Positions 10,713 through 19,748 of a stretch of 64,000 bases of DNA are shown here, one piece after another. Position numbers and translations under genes: made by a program. Location: positions 1,721,942-1,785,941 of the forward strand of contig NZ_BAAARN010000001.1 of assembly GCF_039532215.1 (NCBI RefSeq), given 5' to 3'. The stretch is from Pedococcus aerophilus (lineage in GTDB: Bacteria; Actinomycetota; Actinomycetes; Actinomycetales; Dermatophilaceae). The notes beneath the pieces are model-generated. The model did not search any database. It saw nothing but the letters and a program-made list of their open reading frames with translations, and was not told where the DNA came from. Every line of letters starts with the position of its first letter. Within the stretch, counting starts at the first letter, position 1.

Positions 10713-11665
10713 GCGGCTTCTCCCGTGACGCGGACCCGCGGGTCGATGATCGAGTAGAGCAGGTCGACCGCGAAGTTGATGACGATGTAGGCGGTCGCCG
10801 TGACCAGGACGACGGCCTGGATCACGGGGTAGTCCCGCTGGAAGACGGCATCGATCGTCATCTTCCCGAAGCCGGGCAGACCGAAGATCTGCTCGGTGAC
10901 GACGGCTCCGGAGATCAGGCCCCCGAGCTGGAGGCCGACGATGGTCACCACGACGATCAGGCTGTTGCGCAGGGCATGGCGCCGGATCACGACGCTCGGC
11001 CGCAGGCCCTTGGCCTCCGCGGTGCGGACGTAGTCGGTCGACAACGAGTCGAGCATCGACGACCTGGTCTGGCGCATGATGACCGCCGACAACCCCGTCC
11101 CGAGAATCATCGCGGGAAGGATGATGTGGTGGAGGTTGTCCACCGGGTCCTCCCCCAGCGGCACGAACCCCGAGGCGGGGAAGAGGCCTGTGGCGACCGA
11201 CAGGTAGAGGATGGCGACCAGGCCCAGCCAGAAGTGCGGCACGGACAGGCCGAGCAGTGCGAAGGCGTTGGCCACCCACTCTGCCGGGCCACCTCGCCGT
11301 ACCGCTGCCACGACACCCGCGCCCACACCGAGGACCACGGCGATGACGATGGCGAGCAGCGACAGCTCGAGGGTGACCGGCAGCGCGGTCCGCAGCATGT
11401 CGTTGACGCTCTGGCCGGTGCGGACCGACGTGCCCAGGTCGCCCTGGACGGCGTTGCTGACGAACTGCCAGAACTGCAGCGGCAGGGGCTGGTCCAGCCC
11501 GTACTGCTCGCGGATGGCGGCGAGCGCCTCCGGGGTCCGGTCCTCGCCCGCGAGGGCGAGGGCCGGATCACCCGGGAGGGCACGCACCCCGAGGAAGACG
11601 ACGACGGTGGCCAGCACCAGGGTCACCAGCGACTGCCAGGCCCGGTTGAACAGGTAGCTGCGCAC
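10709..11665 (-). CDS. Peptide ABC importer permease, DppB type
   Basis: This 318-aa permease has a first helix at residues 10-30, then PLPLQFWQFVSNAVQGDLGTS, which is the conserved extracellular segment of DppB/OppB. Five further helices end in VNFAVDLLYSIIDPRVR, the family C-terminal signature. It starts 5 nt after the stop of the substrate-binding protein gene and overlaps the next permease by 4 nt. Confidence 0.93.
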   Translation of the reverse strand: MRSYLFNRAWQSLVTLVLATVVVFLGVRALPGDPALALAGEDRTPEALAAIREQYGLDQPLPLQFWQFVSNAVQGDLGTSVRTGQSVNDMLRTALPVTLELSLLAIVIAVVLGVGAGVVAAVRRGGPAEWVANAFALLGLSVPHFWLGLVAILYLSVATGLFPASGFVPLGEDPVDNLHHIILPAMILGTGLSAVIMRQTRSSMLDSLSTDYVRTAEAKGLRPSVVIRRHALRNSLIVVVTIVGLQLGGLISGAVVTEQIFGLPGFGKMTIDAVFQRDYPVIQAVVLVTATAYIVINFAVDLLYSIIDPRVRVTGEAA

Positions 11666-11670
11666 AGCGC

Positions 11671-13359
11671 CTACTTGGCCATCCCGGAGAAGCCCAGCCG
11701 GACCACACCGTCCGGGAAGACCTGGACGCCCTTGACCGACGTCGACACCCCGGTGAGGTTGCGCTGGCGGTAGAGGTAGATCAGCGGGTTGTCCTTGTGC
11801 AGCTGGTCGACGACCTGGCCGTAGAGGGTCTTGCGCTCCTCGAGGTCACCGGACTCCCGGGCCTTGTCGAGCAGGCCGTCGACGGTCTCGCTGGTGTAGC
11901 CGGCGACGTTCTGGCTGCCGCCGGTGCCGACGAAGTTGGTGATGTTGGCGTCGGGGTCGATGCGCCCGGACCAGCCGAGCTGGAGCAGGGCGAACTCGCC
12001 GCGGTCCTGCTGGTCGAGCAGCGAGGCGTACTCGACCGGCTTGATCTGCAGGTCGAAGCCGCCCTCCTTGACCATCGACTGCAGGGCCTGCGCCAGGCGC
12101 AGGCTGTCGGGGTTGTTGGAGGTGATCATGTCGATCTTCAGCGGGGTCGTGACGCCGGCCTCCTCGAGCAGCTGCTTCGCCTTGGCCGGGTCGTGCTCGG
12201 TGCACTTCTGGATCGCCTCGGTGGAGAACTCGCTCTTGGGCGAGATCGGCGAGCAGGCCACGGTGTTGAAGTCGTTGAAGATGACCTTGACCAGGCCGGC
12301 CCGGTCGATGGCGAGCTCGAACGCCTGCCGGATCCGCGGGTCCTTGGCCTCCGGGGTGTCGAGCTGCTTGAGCGGCGTGCCGATGCCGTTGGAGTTGGCG
12401 ATGTTGAAGGTCACGCCCTGGTAGCCCAGGGACTGCGACTGGAGGACCTGGAGGTCCTTCTCCTTCTGCAGGGCCGGGACGTCCTGCGCCGACAGGGAGT
12501 CGGCGATCTGCACGTCGCCCGAACGCAGGTTCGCGGCGCGGATGCTGGCGTCGGTGATGATCCGGTAGGTCACCTTGTCGAAGTGGACCTTGTCCGCGTC
12601 GTAGAACTTCGGGTCCTTGACGAGCTCGATGGAGTTCTGCGGCACCCGCTTCGAGAACTTGAACGGGCCGACGCAGACCGGCGCGGTCGCGAACTTGTCG
12701 CCGAGGGCCTTGGCGGCCTTGGGGCTGACGACCATGCCGGCGCGGTCGGTCAGGGCGGCCGTCAGCGGGGCGAACGGCTTCGACAGCGTCACCACGACGG
12801 TCTTGGAGTCCTTGGCGCTCACTTCGGTGATCGGCCCGAGCTCGCTCTTGCGGCCCGAGCCCTCGAGGGTGAGGTTGCGGTCGAGGGTGGCCTTGACCGC
12901 CTCGGCGTCGAACTTCGTCCCATCGGCGAACTCGATGTCGTCGCGCACGGGGATGGTGACGGTCTTGCCGTCGGCGCTCGTGGTGGGCAGCGCGGTCGCG
13001 AGCTGCGGCACGACCTTGGCGTCCTGGTCGACGTCGTAGAGCTTCTGGCACATGGCGTGGAACACGTAGCGCGAGTAGAGGCTGCGAGAAAGTGCCGGGT
13101 CGAGCTGGTCGGGCTCGGCGGACAACGCCATCACGAGGTCACCACCGTCCTTGACCTGGTCGGCCGAGGCGGGCTCCCCGAAGGAGTCCTCCCCCGTGGC
13201 TGCGGAGGCGGCGGACGACCCCGAGTCGGAGGCGGGTTCGACAGCGCTGCAGCCTGCGGCGGTGAGGGACAGGGCGACGACGAGGGCGAGGTGTCGGCCC
13301 CGGACTCGCGGGCGTGGGCGGTGCTCGGACGTGAGGCGCAGGACGGTGCGGATGGTCAT
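11671..13359 (-). CDS. Peptide ABC importer substrate-binding lipoprotein (SBP family 5)
   Basis: This 562-aa lipoprotein has a signal peptide with lipobox LTAAGC (Cys37), a Ser/Ala-rich linker, and the family 5 solute-binding fold starting at GGDLVMALSAEPDQLDPAL. It contains the typical DIEFADGTKFDAEAVKATLDR segment. It is the first gene of the operon (SBP, DppB, DppC, DppD, DppF, ggt), which suggests uptake of gamma-glutamyl peptides such as glutathione, or of other peptides. GTATAC palindromes upstream point to control by the FCD regulator. Confidence 0.93.
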   Translation of the reverse strand: MTIRTVLRLTSEHRPRPRVRGRHLALVVALSLTAAGCSAVEPASDSGSSAASAATGEDSFGEPASADQVKDGGDLVMALSAEPDQLDPALSRSLYSRYVFHAMCQKLYDVDQDAKVVPQLATALPTTSADGKTVTIPVRDDIEFADGTKFDAEAVKATLDRNLTLEGSGRKSELGPITEVSAKDSKTVVVTLSKPFAPLTAALTDRAGMVVSPKAAKALGDKFATAPVCVGPFKFSKRVPQNSIELVKDPKFYDADKVHFDKVTYRIITDASIRAANLRSGDVQIADSLSAQDVPALQKEKDLQVLQSQSLGYQGVTFNIANSNGIGTPLKQLDTPEAKDPRIRQAFELAIDRAGLVKVIFNDFNTVACSPISPKSEFSTEAIQKCTEHDPAKAKQLLEEAGVTTPLKIDMITSNNPDSLRLAQALQSMVKEGGFDLQIKPVEYASLLDQQDRGEFALLQLGWSGRIDPDANITNFVGTGGSQNVAGYTSETVDGLLDKARESGDLEERKTLYGQVVDQLHKDNPLIYLYRQRNLTGVSTSVKGVQVFPDGVVRLGFSGMAK

Positions 13360-13402
13360 GGACGCTCCCAGGGGGTGTGGGCCGGATTCGTCGGATCGTA
13401 TC

Positions 13403-13412
13403 CTGTATACAG
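13403..13412. promoter_or_regulatory. Palindrome CTGTATACAG upstream of peptide importer operon
   Basis: A perfect 10-bp palindrome with core TGTATACA lies 44 nt before the SBP start, directly upstream of a possible -10 (TACGAT on the minus strand). A second imperfect dyad, GTCCA-C-TGGAC, abuts it at 13412-13422. The core fits the FadR-subfamily GntR operator consensus and resembles the site at 5056-5063. Confidence 0.5.
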
Positions 13413-13498
13413 TCCACTGGACAGGGATGAGTGCGGACTTTTTTCATGATCCGGACAGGCTGGGATGCCCCGCCCATCCCCCACCTCGGCCGGCCGGA

Positions 13499-13532
13499 CG
13501 CCATACGGGGCCTCTGCACCGGCCGTATGGCG
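13499..13532 (-). terminator. Terminator hairpin after the two-component operon
   Basis: A perfect 10-bp stem (CGCCATACGG / CCGTATGGCG) with a 14-nt loop lies about 35 nt past the response-regulator stop. It probably ends the transcript coming from 16738. There is no obvious T-run. Confidence 0.5.
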
Positions 13533-13566
13533 CCGTGCCCGGCAGTCGCCGGTCGCCGGTCGCAGG

Positions 13567-14193
13567 TCAGAGGGAGGCGTCGGGCAGGTGGTCGCGCGCC
13601 CAGAGGGCTGCACTGGTGCGGTCCACCACACCGATCTCGCGGAACACGCGACCGAGGTGGGCCTTGACCGTCCGCTCGCTGATGCCGAGCGCCCGCCCGA
13701 TCTGCTTGTTGGCCAGGCCCTGGGCGACCAGCCGCAGGACCTCGCGTTCGCGAGGGCTGAGGCCGTCGCCGGACTGCTCGCCGGGCGTCGGGAGCAGGAC
13801 CCGGGCGACCCGAGGGTCGAGCGGGGCATGCCCGGCAGCGGCGGCCCGGACCGCCGCGAGCAGCTCGGCGGGCTCGCCGTCCTTCAGCTGGTAGCCGACC
13901 GCGCCAGATCGCAGGGCTGCACTGACCCGGGCCTTGTCCGAGAACGACGTCAGCACCACGACCTTGCTCTCCGGAGCCACGGTGAGCACCTCGCGGGTCG
14001 CCTCGGCGCCGTCCATCACCGGCATCGACAGGTCCATGAGGACCACATCCGGCTGGTGCTCGCGCGCCTGCGTCACCGCGACCTGACCGTCCTGCGCCTG
14101 GCCGACGACGGTGATGTCACCGCTGGCCTCGAGCAGCGCGGTGAGGCCGCTGCGCACCATCGCGTGGTCGTCGACCACCAGCACCCTGATCAT
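13567..14193 (-). CDS. NarL/FixJ-type response regulator
   Basis: This 208-aa protein has a receiver domain (1-120) with phospho-acceptor D54 in VLMDLSMPVMDG, conserved acidic D8/D9, and Thr/Lys at LTSFSDK and QLKDGEP. A LuxR-type HTH (about 145-205) follows, with LSPREREVLRLVAQGLANKQ. The ATG at 14193 overlaps the histidine-kinase stop as ATGA, so the pair is cotranscribed and coupled. Targets are unknown; the two exported proteins upstream in the same transcript are candidates. Confidence 0.93.
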   Translation of the reverse strand: MIRVLVVDDHAMVRSGLTALLEASGDITVVGQAQDGQVAVTQAREHQPDVVLMDLSMPVMDGAEATREVLTVAPESKVVVLTSFSDKARVSAALRSGAVGYQLKDGEPAELLAAVRAAAAGHAPLDPRVARVLLPTPGEQSGDGLSPREREVLRLVAQGLANKQIGRALGISERTVKAHLGRVFREIGVVDRTSAALWARDHLPDASL

Positions 14194-15695
14194 GCGGCAG
14201 CTCCGGGGACGAGCGAGAGGCGCCAGTGCGTCCCCGCTCCGGGAGCAGAGGCCACCTGCAGCGTGGCGCCGGCATCGCTGGCGAGGTCGGCAAGGACCCG
14301 GAGGCCGAAGTGGCCGTCGGCCGGTTGGCTCAGGAGCGCCGTGTCGAACCCGGGGCCGTCGTCGAGGACGTCCAGCACGACCTCGTCCCGGTCGGCGTCC
14401 TCGCGGCCGAGCCGGACGCTGACCGTGCACGGGCCCGCGTGCTTGGCCGCGTTGCGCAGGCACTCCTGGGCCACGCCGTACACGAGCCGTTCCTCGCTCT
14501 CGCCGAGCCCGAGGTCGGCCTCGCCCTCGGTGTCGAGGTGGACGGTGAGCCCTCGGCTGGTGGCGGACTCCGCGAGGTCGGCGAGCGCCGTACCCAGTCC
14601 TGCGCCGGCCAGGCTGGGTGGGTAGATGTCGACGAGGAGCGAACGCAGCACGCGGATGTTGCCCCGGACGGAGCCGGCGAGCTCGTGCAGCTCGGCTGCG
14701 GTCCGCTCGTCGCCGGCGAGCTGGGCCCGGGCGGCGGCGCCCGCGGCCACGAACGACGACGCGACGAGGTCCTGGACCGGGCCGTCGTGGAGGGTGCCGG
14801 CGATGCGGCGGCGCTCGGCGTCCGAGGCGTCGACAGTGCGTTCGAGCAGGCGTTCGCGCTGGCGCTGGGCCTGCGACAGGCGACGCAGCAGGCGCCACAG
14901 GATCGGTGCCATGAGCACCACGAGGAGGAGCAGGCTGCTCAGGGTCACGCCCGAGAACCCCCGCCACAGCTGGGAGGACCGCTGCTGGACCGGCTCGTAC
15001 GGCGAGTAGGTCTCGAAGAGGAGCTGGCGTCCGTCCGGGAGCCAGACGGGGCGGTAGACCTCGAGCGCCCGGCCCCCGGTCTCGAACTGGTTCTCGGAGC
15101 TGCTGAGGTCCGAGACCTCGGCCTTGGTCTGCGGGTCGGAGAGGGCGATCCGCTGGTCCTGGCTCAGGGTGAACGTGCGGCCCACCAGCTGCGGCTCGTC
15201 CGCGTAGACCACCCGCCCGTCCGGGGCCCAGAGTTTCACCCGCACGATCGCCGACCCCAGGATGCGGTCACGCACCATCTGGTCGAACTCCGCCAGCGCC
15301 GCCGGGTCGCCGTCGGCCAGGGCACTGGTCAGCGCCGGCGAGATCACCGCATCGGCGAGGACGTCAGCGGTGTTGGCAGCGTCGTTGACGGCCTCGCGTT
15401 CGGCGAGTCGCTGTGCCGCAAGGGAACCCAGCACTCCCACCACGGCCAGTACGGCCACGAGCCCGGCGACGAGCTGGAGGAGCACGCGACGAGGATGGAC
15501 CGGGGCCTCGACCTCGGCCGGGACGCGGGCCCGTGACACGGTCACCCAAGGGACCGACGCCGCCGACCCGGGCACCTCGGGGATCCTGGGCACCTCGGGG
15601 GCCCCGGGGGTCACGGGGGTCACGGGCACGGCCGCGGCCGTCTCGGGCGGCGAGGGGTGCGCCGAGACGGCCGGGCTGCTGGGGGTGGTGGTCAC
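14190..15695 (-). CDS. NarL-family sensor histidine kinase
   Basis: This 501-aa kinase has a Pro/Val-rich cytoplasmic N-tail (1-68), TM1 (about 72-92), an extracellular sensor domain (about 95-245, PDC/dCache-like in look with WAPDGRVVYADEPQLVG), TM2 (about 248-268), a HisKA_3 box with His303 in RRRIAGTLHDGPVQDL, and a C-terminal HATPase domain with N box ECLRNAAKHAG and DDGPGFD. The GTG start at 15695 directly follows the TGA of the upstream exported-protein gene, implying coupling. The N-tail has Val-Pro-Gly repeats whose role is unknown. Confidence 0.92.
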   Translation of the reverse strand: MTTTPSSPAVSAHPSPPETAAAVPVTPVTPGAPEVPRIPEVPGSAASVPWVTVSRARVPAEVEAPVHPRRVLLQLVAGLVAVLAVVGVLGSLAAQRLAEREAVNDAANTADVLADAVISPALTSALADGDPAALAEFDQMVRDRILGSAIVRVKLWAPDGRVVYADEPQLVGRTFTLSQDQRIALSDPQTKAEVSDLSSSENQFETGGRALEVYRPVWLPDGRQLLFETYSPYEPVQQRSSQLWRGFSGVTLSSLLLLVVLMAPILWRLLRRLSQAQRQRERLLERTVDASDAERRRIAGTLHDGPVQDLVASSFVAAGAAARAQLAGDERTAAELHELAGSVRGNIRVLRSLLVDIYPPSLAGAGLGTALADLAESATSRGLTVHLDTEGEADLGLGESEERLVYGVAQECLRNAAKHAGPCTVSVRLGREDADRDEVVLDVLDDGPGFDTALLSQPADGHFGLRVLADLASDAGATLQVASAPGAGTHWRLSLVPGAAA

Positions 15696-16280
15696 TCAGT
15701 CATCGCTTCCGTGTCCGCCGGAGCCCGAGTCGTCCGAGCCCGAGTCGTCCGAGCCGCCGTGCCGCCCCGAACCCGAACCGCTGTCGTCCGACCCGGAGTG
15801 ACCTGACGTCGAGTCGTCCGAACCCGAGCCCGAGCTGGTCGACGTCGCGCTGTCCCGGTCGTCGCCGGGCTCGGTGCGCTGGTCGCGCGGGACGTCGCCA
15901 CCGTGGTCGTCCGCCGTGGTCGCGCGGCTGCTCGGCGTCGAGGTGCCGGAGCCAGAACGCCCGGAGTGGTGCGACGAGCTCGAGGACGCCGTCGAGGTCG
16001 CGGTCGACGAGGAGCTGTCGTCGGAGTCCCGGCCCTTCCCGGAGCCACGGTCGTCCCCGGGCTCGGTCCGCTCGTCGCGCGGGGTCTGGCCGCCGTGGTC
16101 GTCCCCCGCCTCGGTGGTGCCGGTGGCCGTCGGGAGGGTGGCCGTGCCGGTGGCCACCTGGGCGCTGGCCGGGACCGTCACGGGGACGGCCTGGGAGAAG
16201 GAGGCATTGCCCCACAGCCCGGCCGCGGCGGGGAGCAGGGCCACGACGAGGGCGGCCAGGGTGATGGTGATTCGCTTCAT
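15696..16280 (-). CDS. Exported Ser/Asp/Gly-rich protein with a duplicated segment, 194 aa
   Basis: The ATG at 16280 has an AAGGA site upstream. A signal peptide covers residues 1-28 (MKRITITLAALVVALLPAAA), followed by about 35 ordered residues. The rest is an acidic Ser/Gly/Asp/His tail. A roughly 22-residue block of the form DDHGG..PRD-RTEPGDDR occurs twice, about 65 residues apart. The stop touches the kinase start, so it is cotranscribed with the two-component system. It could be a surface or secreted sensor partner. The length of the low-complexity tail may vary between strains. Confidence 0.7.
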   Translation of the reverse strand: MKRITITLAALVVALLPAAAGLWGNASFSQAVPVTVPASAQVATGTATLPTATGTTEAGDDHGGQTPRDERTEPGDDRGSGKGRDSDDSSSSTATSTASSSSSHHSGRSGSGTSTPSSRATTADDHGGDVPRDQRTEPGDDRDSATSTSSGSGSDDSTSGHSGSDDSGSGSGRHGGSDDSGSDDSGSGGHGSDD

Positions 16281-16342
16281 GACAGATCCTTCCGGGATCA
16301 GTGTGACGGGTGGGGTGCCGGATCGGGGACCGAACCGGCGAC

Positions 16343-16738
16343 CTAGCCGGCGAAGACGACGACGGCGGTGCAGGTCTCGCCGGTCGAGGCGGTCGTCGCC
16401 GTCGCCGTGAAGCGGTCGGTGCCCGTGCGGTTGGCGACCAGGCGGTTCACCGAGAACGAGCCGCTCGGCGCGACCGTCGTGCGGCTGCCCGACCACAGCA
16501 GGACGCCGTTGTCGGAGAGGCGGACGGACCAGGCCTGACCCACCCGGTTCGAGTCGACCTCGAGCTCGGTCTCGATGCGACCGTTGTCGGCCTTGGCCTT
16601 GAGCTTCCAGGCGCTGCCCTGCGAGCAGGTGCCGCTGGCCCGGACGTCGAGCCCCTTGGCGCTGGCCGGCTGGGCGCCGACGGTGGCGACCAGGGCGACG
16701 CCGAGAGCGACTGCTGCACTCTTCGTGGAGGTGTTCAT
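16343..16738 (-). CDS. Small exported protein, 131 aa
   Basis: The ATG at 16738 follows an AAGGGAAAG-type ribosome site. A signal peptide of about 28 residues ends near QPASAKG. The mature domain of about 100 residues has two Cys (in SGTCSQGS and GETCTAVV) that could form a disulphide, and a beta-rich pattern. It is the first gene of a four-gene transcript (two exported proteins, sensor kinase, response regulator). The family is not recognised. Confidence 0.72.
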   Translation of the reverse strand: MNTSTKSAAVALGVALVATVGAQPASAKGLDVRASGTCSQGSAWKLKAKADNGRIETELEVDSNRVGQAWSVRLSDNGVLLWSGSRTTVAPSGSFSVNRLVANRTGTDRFTATATTASTGETCTAVVVFAG

Positions 16739-16878
16739 CGCGCTTTCCCTTTCGTGGTGGTCACCACCTGTGACCGTGCGACCACTGTGCGGTTCGGGTG
16801 CGTTCATGCGGTATTGGGCGATGGTCGTAGTACCACCGGGCCCCTCGGAATCCCGCTGGCCGACCATCCAGCACGCAA

Positions 16879-16911
16879 GGAGCCGGCCCCCCTTCTCGGG
16901 GAGCCGGCTCC
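16879..16911 (-). terminator. Strong hairpin after the MerR gene
   Basis: Stem GGAGCCGGC / GCCGGCTCC is extended by CCCC / GGGG with one bulged A and a short loop. It starts 31 nt after the MerR stop and separates it from the exported-protein operon. Confidence 0.65.
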
Positions 16912-16941
16912 ATACCTGGTCTGCGCCCGGGGACGGCGCGG

Positions 16942-17718
16942 TCAGGCCTCCTGGCGGTCGGCGTTCGCGTAGATGGCGTCGCGGACGTAGAAGGCCATGC
17001 CCTCACGGATCTCGTCGTACGTCGCGGTGAACCTCGGGTCGCTCGTGTAGAGGTCGGCGAGGTTGCGGTGGAACTGCGGGGAGCAGTCGTAGTACCGCTC
17101 GTTGATGTTGATCCGGTGGGCCTCGGCGGCGTCCATGGCCACCACGCTGGTGGCTGGCTCACCCGCGTCCATGGCGTCGGTGAAGCCCTTGTGGAGGGCG
17201 TCGCTCTCGGCCTTGACCTGCTCCCAGTCGGCCTTGGTGTAGTTCTTCGTGCGCTGCTGGGACTGCTTCCAGGCGTCGGTCTGGCCCCACCGCTGCTCTG
17301 CCTCGTCCTGGCTGTCGTAGAACCCTTCGCCGAAGAGCTCCTTCATGTCCTCGGTGGTGACGGGCTGGTCGTTCATCTCTCGCTCCAGTGCTCGGTCGAT
17401 GGCCACGACGAGATCGCGCATCTCGTCGAGCCGGGTCATGACCGCTGCGCGTTGGCGACGCAGGTGCTGGGCAGCGCTCTCCGGGTGGTCCAGGAGGAGG
17501 GCGACCTCCTCGAGGGCGAACCCGAGCCGCCGGTAGACCACCACGTGCTGCAGGCGCGTGAGGTCCTCCGGGGTGTAGAGCCGGTAGCCCGCCCGCGAAC
17601 GGTCGCTGGGCGTGAGCAGCCCGATCTCGTCGTAGTGGTGCAGGGTGCGCACCGTGACGTCGAACTGCTCGGCCACCTGACCCACGGTGAGCGTGGTCAG
17701 CTGCGTGCCTTCGGTCAT
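16942..17718 (-). CDS. MerR-family regulator with TipAS drug-binding domain
   Basis: This 258-aa protein has a MerR winged helix (about 10-80, VRTLHHYDEIGLLTPSDRS), a dimerisation coiled coil (about 85-125) and a C-terminal TipAS-like domain (about 135-255, with EAEQRWG and a YYDCSPQFHRNLADLY segment holding a Cys). TipA-type regulators bind thiopeptide and similar drugs and activate their own promoter. The ATG at 17718 is preferred over the earlier one at 17727 because the promoter geometry puts the transcription start within 1-2 nt of it. Confidence 0.9.
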   Translation of the reverse strand: MTEGTQLTTLTVGQVAEQFDVTVRTLHHYDEIGLLTPSDRSRAGYRLYTPEDLTRLQHVVVYRRLGFALEEVALLLDHPESAAQHLRRQRAAVMTRLDEMRDLVVAIDRALEREMNDQPVTTEDMKELFGEGFYDSQDEAEQRWGQTDAWKQSQQRTKNYTKADWEQVKAESDALHKGFTDAMDAGEPATSVVAMDAAEAHRININERYYDCSPQFHRNLADLYTSDPRFTATYDEIREGMAFYVRDAIYANADRQEA

Positions 17719-17725
17719 GGGCACC

Positions 17726-17756
17726 ACTGTGGCGCCTCACGCCACGTGAGGGTCAA
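17726..17756 (-). promoter_or_regulatory. MerR-type autoregulated promoter with 19-bp spacer and operator
   Basis: On the minus strand, -35 TTGACC (17756-17751) and -10 CACAGT (17731-17726) are separated by 19 bp. Within the spacer is the inverted repeat CCTCACG-CCA-CGTGAGG (17735-17751). An over-long spacer holding a dyad is the hallmark of MerR-activated promoters. The -10 box ends 7 nt before the ATG, so the mRNA would be leaderless. Confidence 0.75.
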
Positions 17757-17774
17757 GACCTTTCGGCGACGACC

Positions 17775-18800
17775 TCAGGCGTCCTGACGAGCGCGGCGAC
17801 GCGACCGCAGCCAGGCACCGATGCCGTTGCGGGCCGTGCCCCAGATGCCGTGCCGGAAGGCGAGCACGATGATCACGAAGATCGCGCCGGTGATGATGCC
17901 GATGCCGTTGAAGCCCGACGAGGCGAGCTTGTCCTCGAGCAGGACGACCAGCGCTGCACCGACCGGACCACCCCAGAGGGTGCCGATGCCGCCGAGGACC
18001 GTGATGAGGACGACCTTGCCGGACGTCGTCCAGATCAGCTCCTGGAGCGAGGCGAACCCGTGGCTGGCGGAGAAGACGCCACCGGCGAGACCCGCGAGCC
18101 CGGCGGAGATGACGAACACCATGATCTTGTAGCGCTCGACGTCGTAGCCGAGGGCCCGGGCACGGGCGGGGTTGTCGCGGATGGCCACCAGCACGCGACC
18201 GAACGGGCTGTTGACCGTGCGCCAGGCGATGGCCACCCCGATGAGGATGATCGGCAGGGCGGCGTAGTAGAAGTAGAACGACTCGGTCTCGACGAGCTCG
18301 ATCCCGAAGAACGCCTTGGGGATGCCCTGCAGGCCGTTCTCACCGCCGGTGACGCTGCGCCACTGGTTGGCGATGAAGTAGATCATCTGCGCGAAGGCCA
18401 GGGTCACCATGGCAAAGTAGATGCCGGTTCGCCGCACCGCGAGGTAGCCGGTCGGCACCGCGAGGATCATGGCGCAGACCGCGCCACCCACCACCGCGAC
18501 CGGGAACGGCACGCCGGCGTGGATGGCGATCAGACCGGTCGTGTATGCCGACGTGCCCCAGAAGGCGGCGTGGCCGAAGGACAGCAGCCCGGTGTAGCCG
18601 AGCAGCAGGTCGACCGAGATCGCGAACAGCGCCCAGGCGGCGATGTCCATGGCGACCGGCGGGTAGACGAACCACGGCAGCGCCAGGACGACGACGAGGC
18701 CGACGGCCATGCCGACCCGCCGCAGGTAGGGACGGTGCGCCGTGATGGACGGGGCGTCGGGGAGGTCGACGTCGACCTTGGACACCAGCTGGGAGCTCAT
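17775..18800 (-). CDS. livM: Branched-chain amino acid-type ABC permease LivM
   Basis: This 341-aa permease has about ten helices and the LivM hallmark segments LLGYTGLLSFGHAAFWG, TGGENGLQGIP and ALGYDVERYK. The ATG at 18800 overlaps the livH stop as ATGA. It completes a full LivGFJHM system for amino acids or related solutes (urea, amides). The substrate is not set by the sequence. A longer frame upstream is a shadow. Confidence 0.93.
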   Translation of the reverse strand: MSSQLVSKVDVDLPDAPSITAHRPYLRRVGMAVGLVVVLALPWFVYPPVAMDIAAWALFAISVDLLLGYTGLLSFGHAAFWGTSAYTTGLIAIHAGVPFPVAVVGGAVCAMILAVPTGYLAVRRTGIYFAMVTLAFAQMIYFIANQWRSVTGGENGLQGIPKAFFGIELVETESFYFYYAALPIILIGVAIAWRTVNSPFGRVLVAIRDNPARARALGYDVERYKIMVFVISAGLAGLAGGVFSASHGFASLQELIWTTSGKVVLITVLGGIGTLWGGPVGAALVVLLEDKLASSGFNGIGIITGAIFVIIVLAFRHGIWGTARNGIGAWLRSRRRARQDA

Positions 18801-19669
18801 GATGCGGCCTCCTCGCGACCGAAAAGGCCCGAGGGCCGGACCAGGATCACCACGGCCATGAGGACGAAGATGAGGACCTGGCTGAACGACCCGGCGTAGC
18901 CCTGGCCGTAGGCCTCGACGAGTCCGACGAGGAAGCCCGCCACCACTGCGCCGAGGATGGATCCGAGGCCGCCGATGACGACCACGGCGAACAAGATGAT
19001 GATGAAGAAGCTGCCCATGTCGGCGTTGACGGAGCCGGTCGGGGCGCGCAGCACACCGGCGAGGCCGGCGAGCGCGATGCCGAAACCGAAGACCGGGGTG
19101 ACCCACCGGCCGACGTTGATGCCCAGGGCCCGCGAGCGCTCCGCGTCCTCGGTGGAGGCGCGGACGATCATGCCGACGCGGGTCTTGGTGAGCAGCAGCC
19201 ACACGGCCAGGCACAGCGCGACCGAGAAGACCGCGACGAAGATCTGGTAGCTCGACAGCGACACGCTGCCGATGGTCAGGCGCCCCTCGAGCCCGGCGGG
19301 GAGCTCGTACGGCAGTGACGAGACGCCATACCGGCGCTTCACGAAGTCGACGAGGAAGAGGGTGATGCCGAAGGTAAGCAGGAAGTTGTAGAGCGGGTCG
19401 AGCCGCAGCAGCCACCGGACGAAGAGCCGCTCCATCAGCACACCGAACAGGAACATCGCCACCGTGATGATCGGCAGCGCGGCCCAGAAACCGAGGCCGG
19501 TCGCGTCGAGGAGCAGGGCGGCGCCGACCGCACCGAGCATGTAGCAGGCACCGTGGCTGAAGTTGACGACGCCGAGCACGCCGAAGATCACCGCCAGGCC
19601 CAGGGCAGCCAGGGCGTAGAACCCACCGAGCGCGAGGCCCTGGAGGGTGTACTGGATGAATGCCGTCAT
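18797..19669 (-). CDS. livH: Branched-chain amino acid-type ABC permease LivH
   Basis: This 290-aa permease has the LivH signature GLALGGFYALAALGLAVIFG near the N-terminus and FSHGACYMLGA. About eight helices are visible. It starts 119 nt after the binding-protein stop, with a strong stem-loop in between, and overlaps livM by 4 nt. Confidence 0.93.
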   Translation of the reverse strand: MTAFIQYTLQGLALGGFYALAALGLAVIFGVLGVVNFSHGACYMLGAVGAALLLDATGLGFWAALPIITVAMFLFGVLMERLFVRWLLRLDPLYNFLLTFGITLFLVDFVKRRYGVSSLPYELPAGLEGRLTIGSVSLSSYQIFVAVFSVALCLAVWLLLTKTRVGMIVRASTEDAERSRALGINVGRWVTPVFGFGIALAGLAGVLRAPTGSVNADMGSFFIIILFAVVVIGGLGSILGAVVAGFLVGLVEAYGQGYAGSFSQVLIFVLMAVVILVRPSGLFGREEAAS

Positions 19670-19748
19670 TGGTCTTCCGGTTCGTCGATGAGGGAATCGG
19701 GGGCGTCAGGACGTGCCGTCGGCGGTCGCGTCGGCCGCGGGACGCGCG

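Noticed and set aside
11797-13449. Long plus-strand open frame (550 codons) opposite the peptide-binding lipoprotein
   Set aside because: It is antisense to a clear SBP family 5 gene, is dominated by Val, Leu, Gly, Arg and Asp as expected from reversed GC-rich codons, and has no family features.
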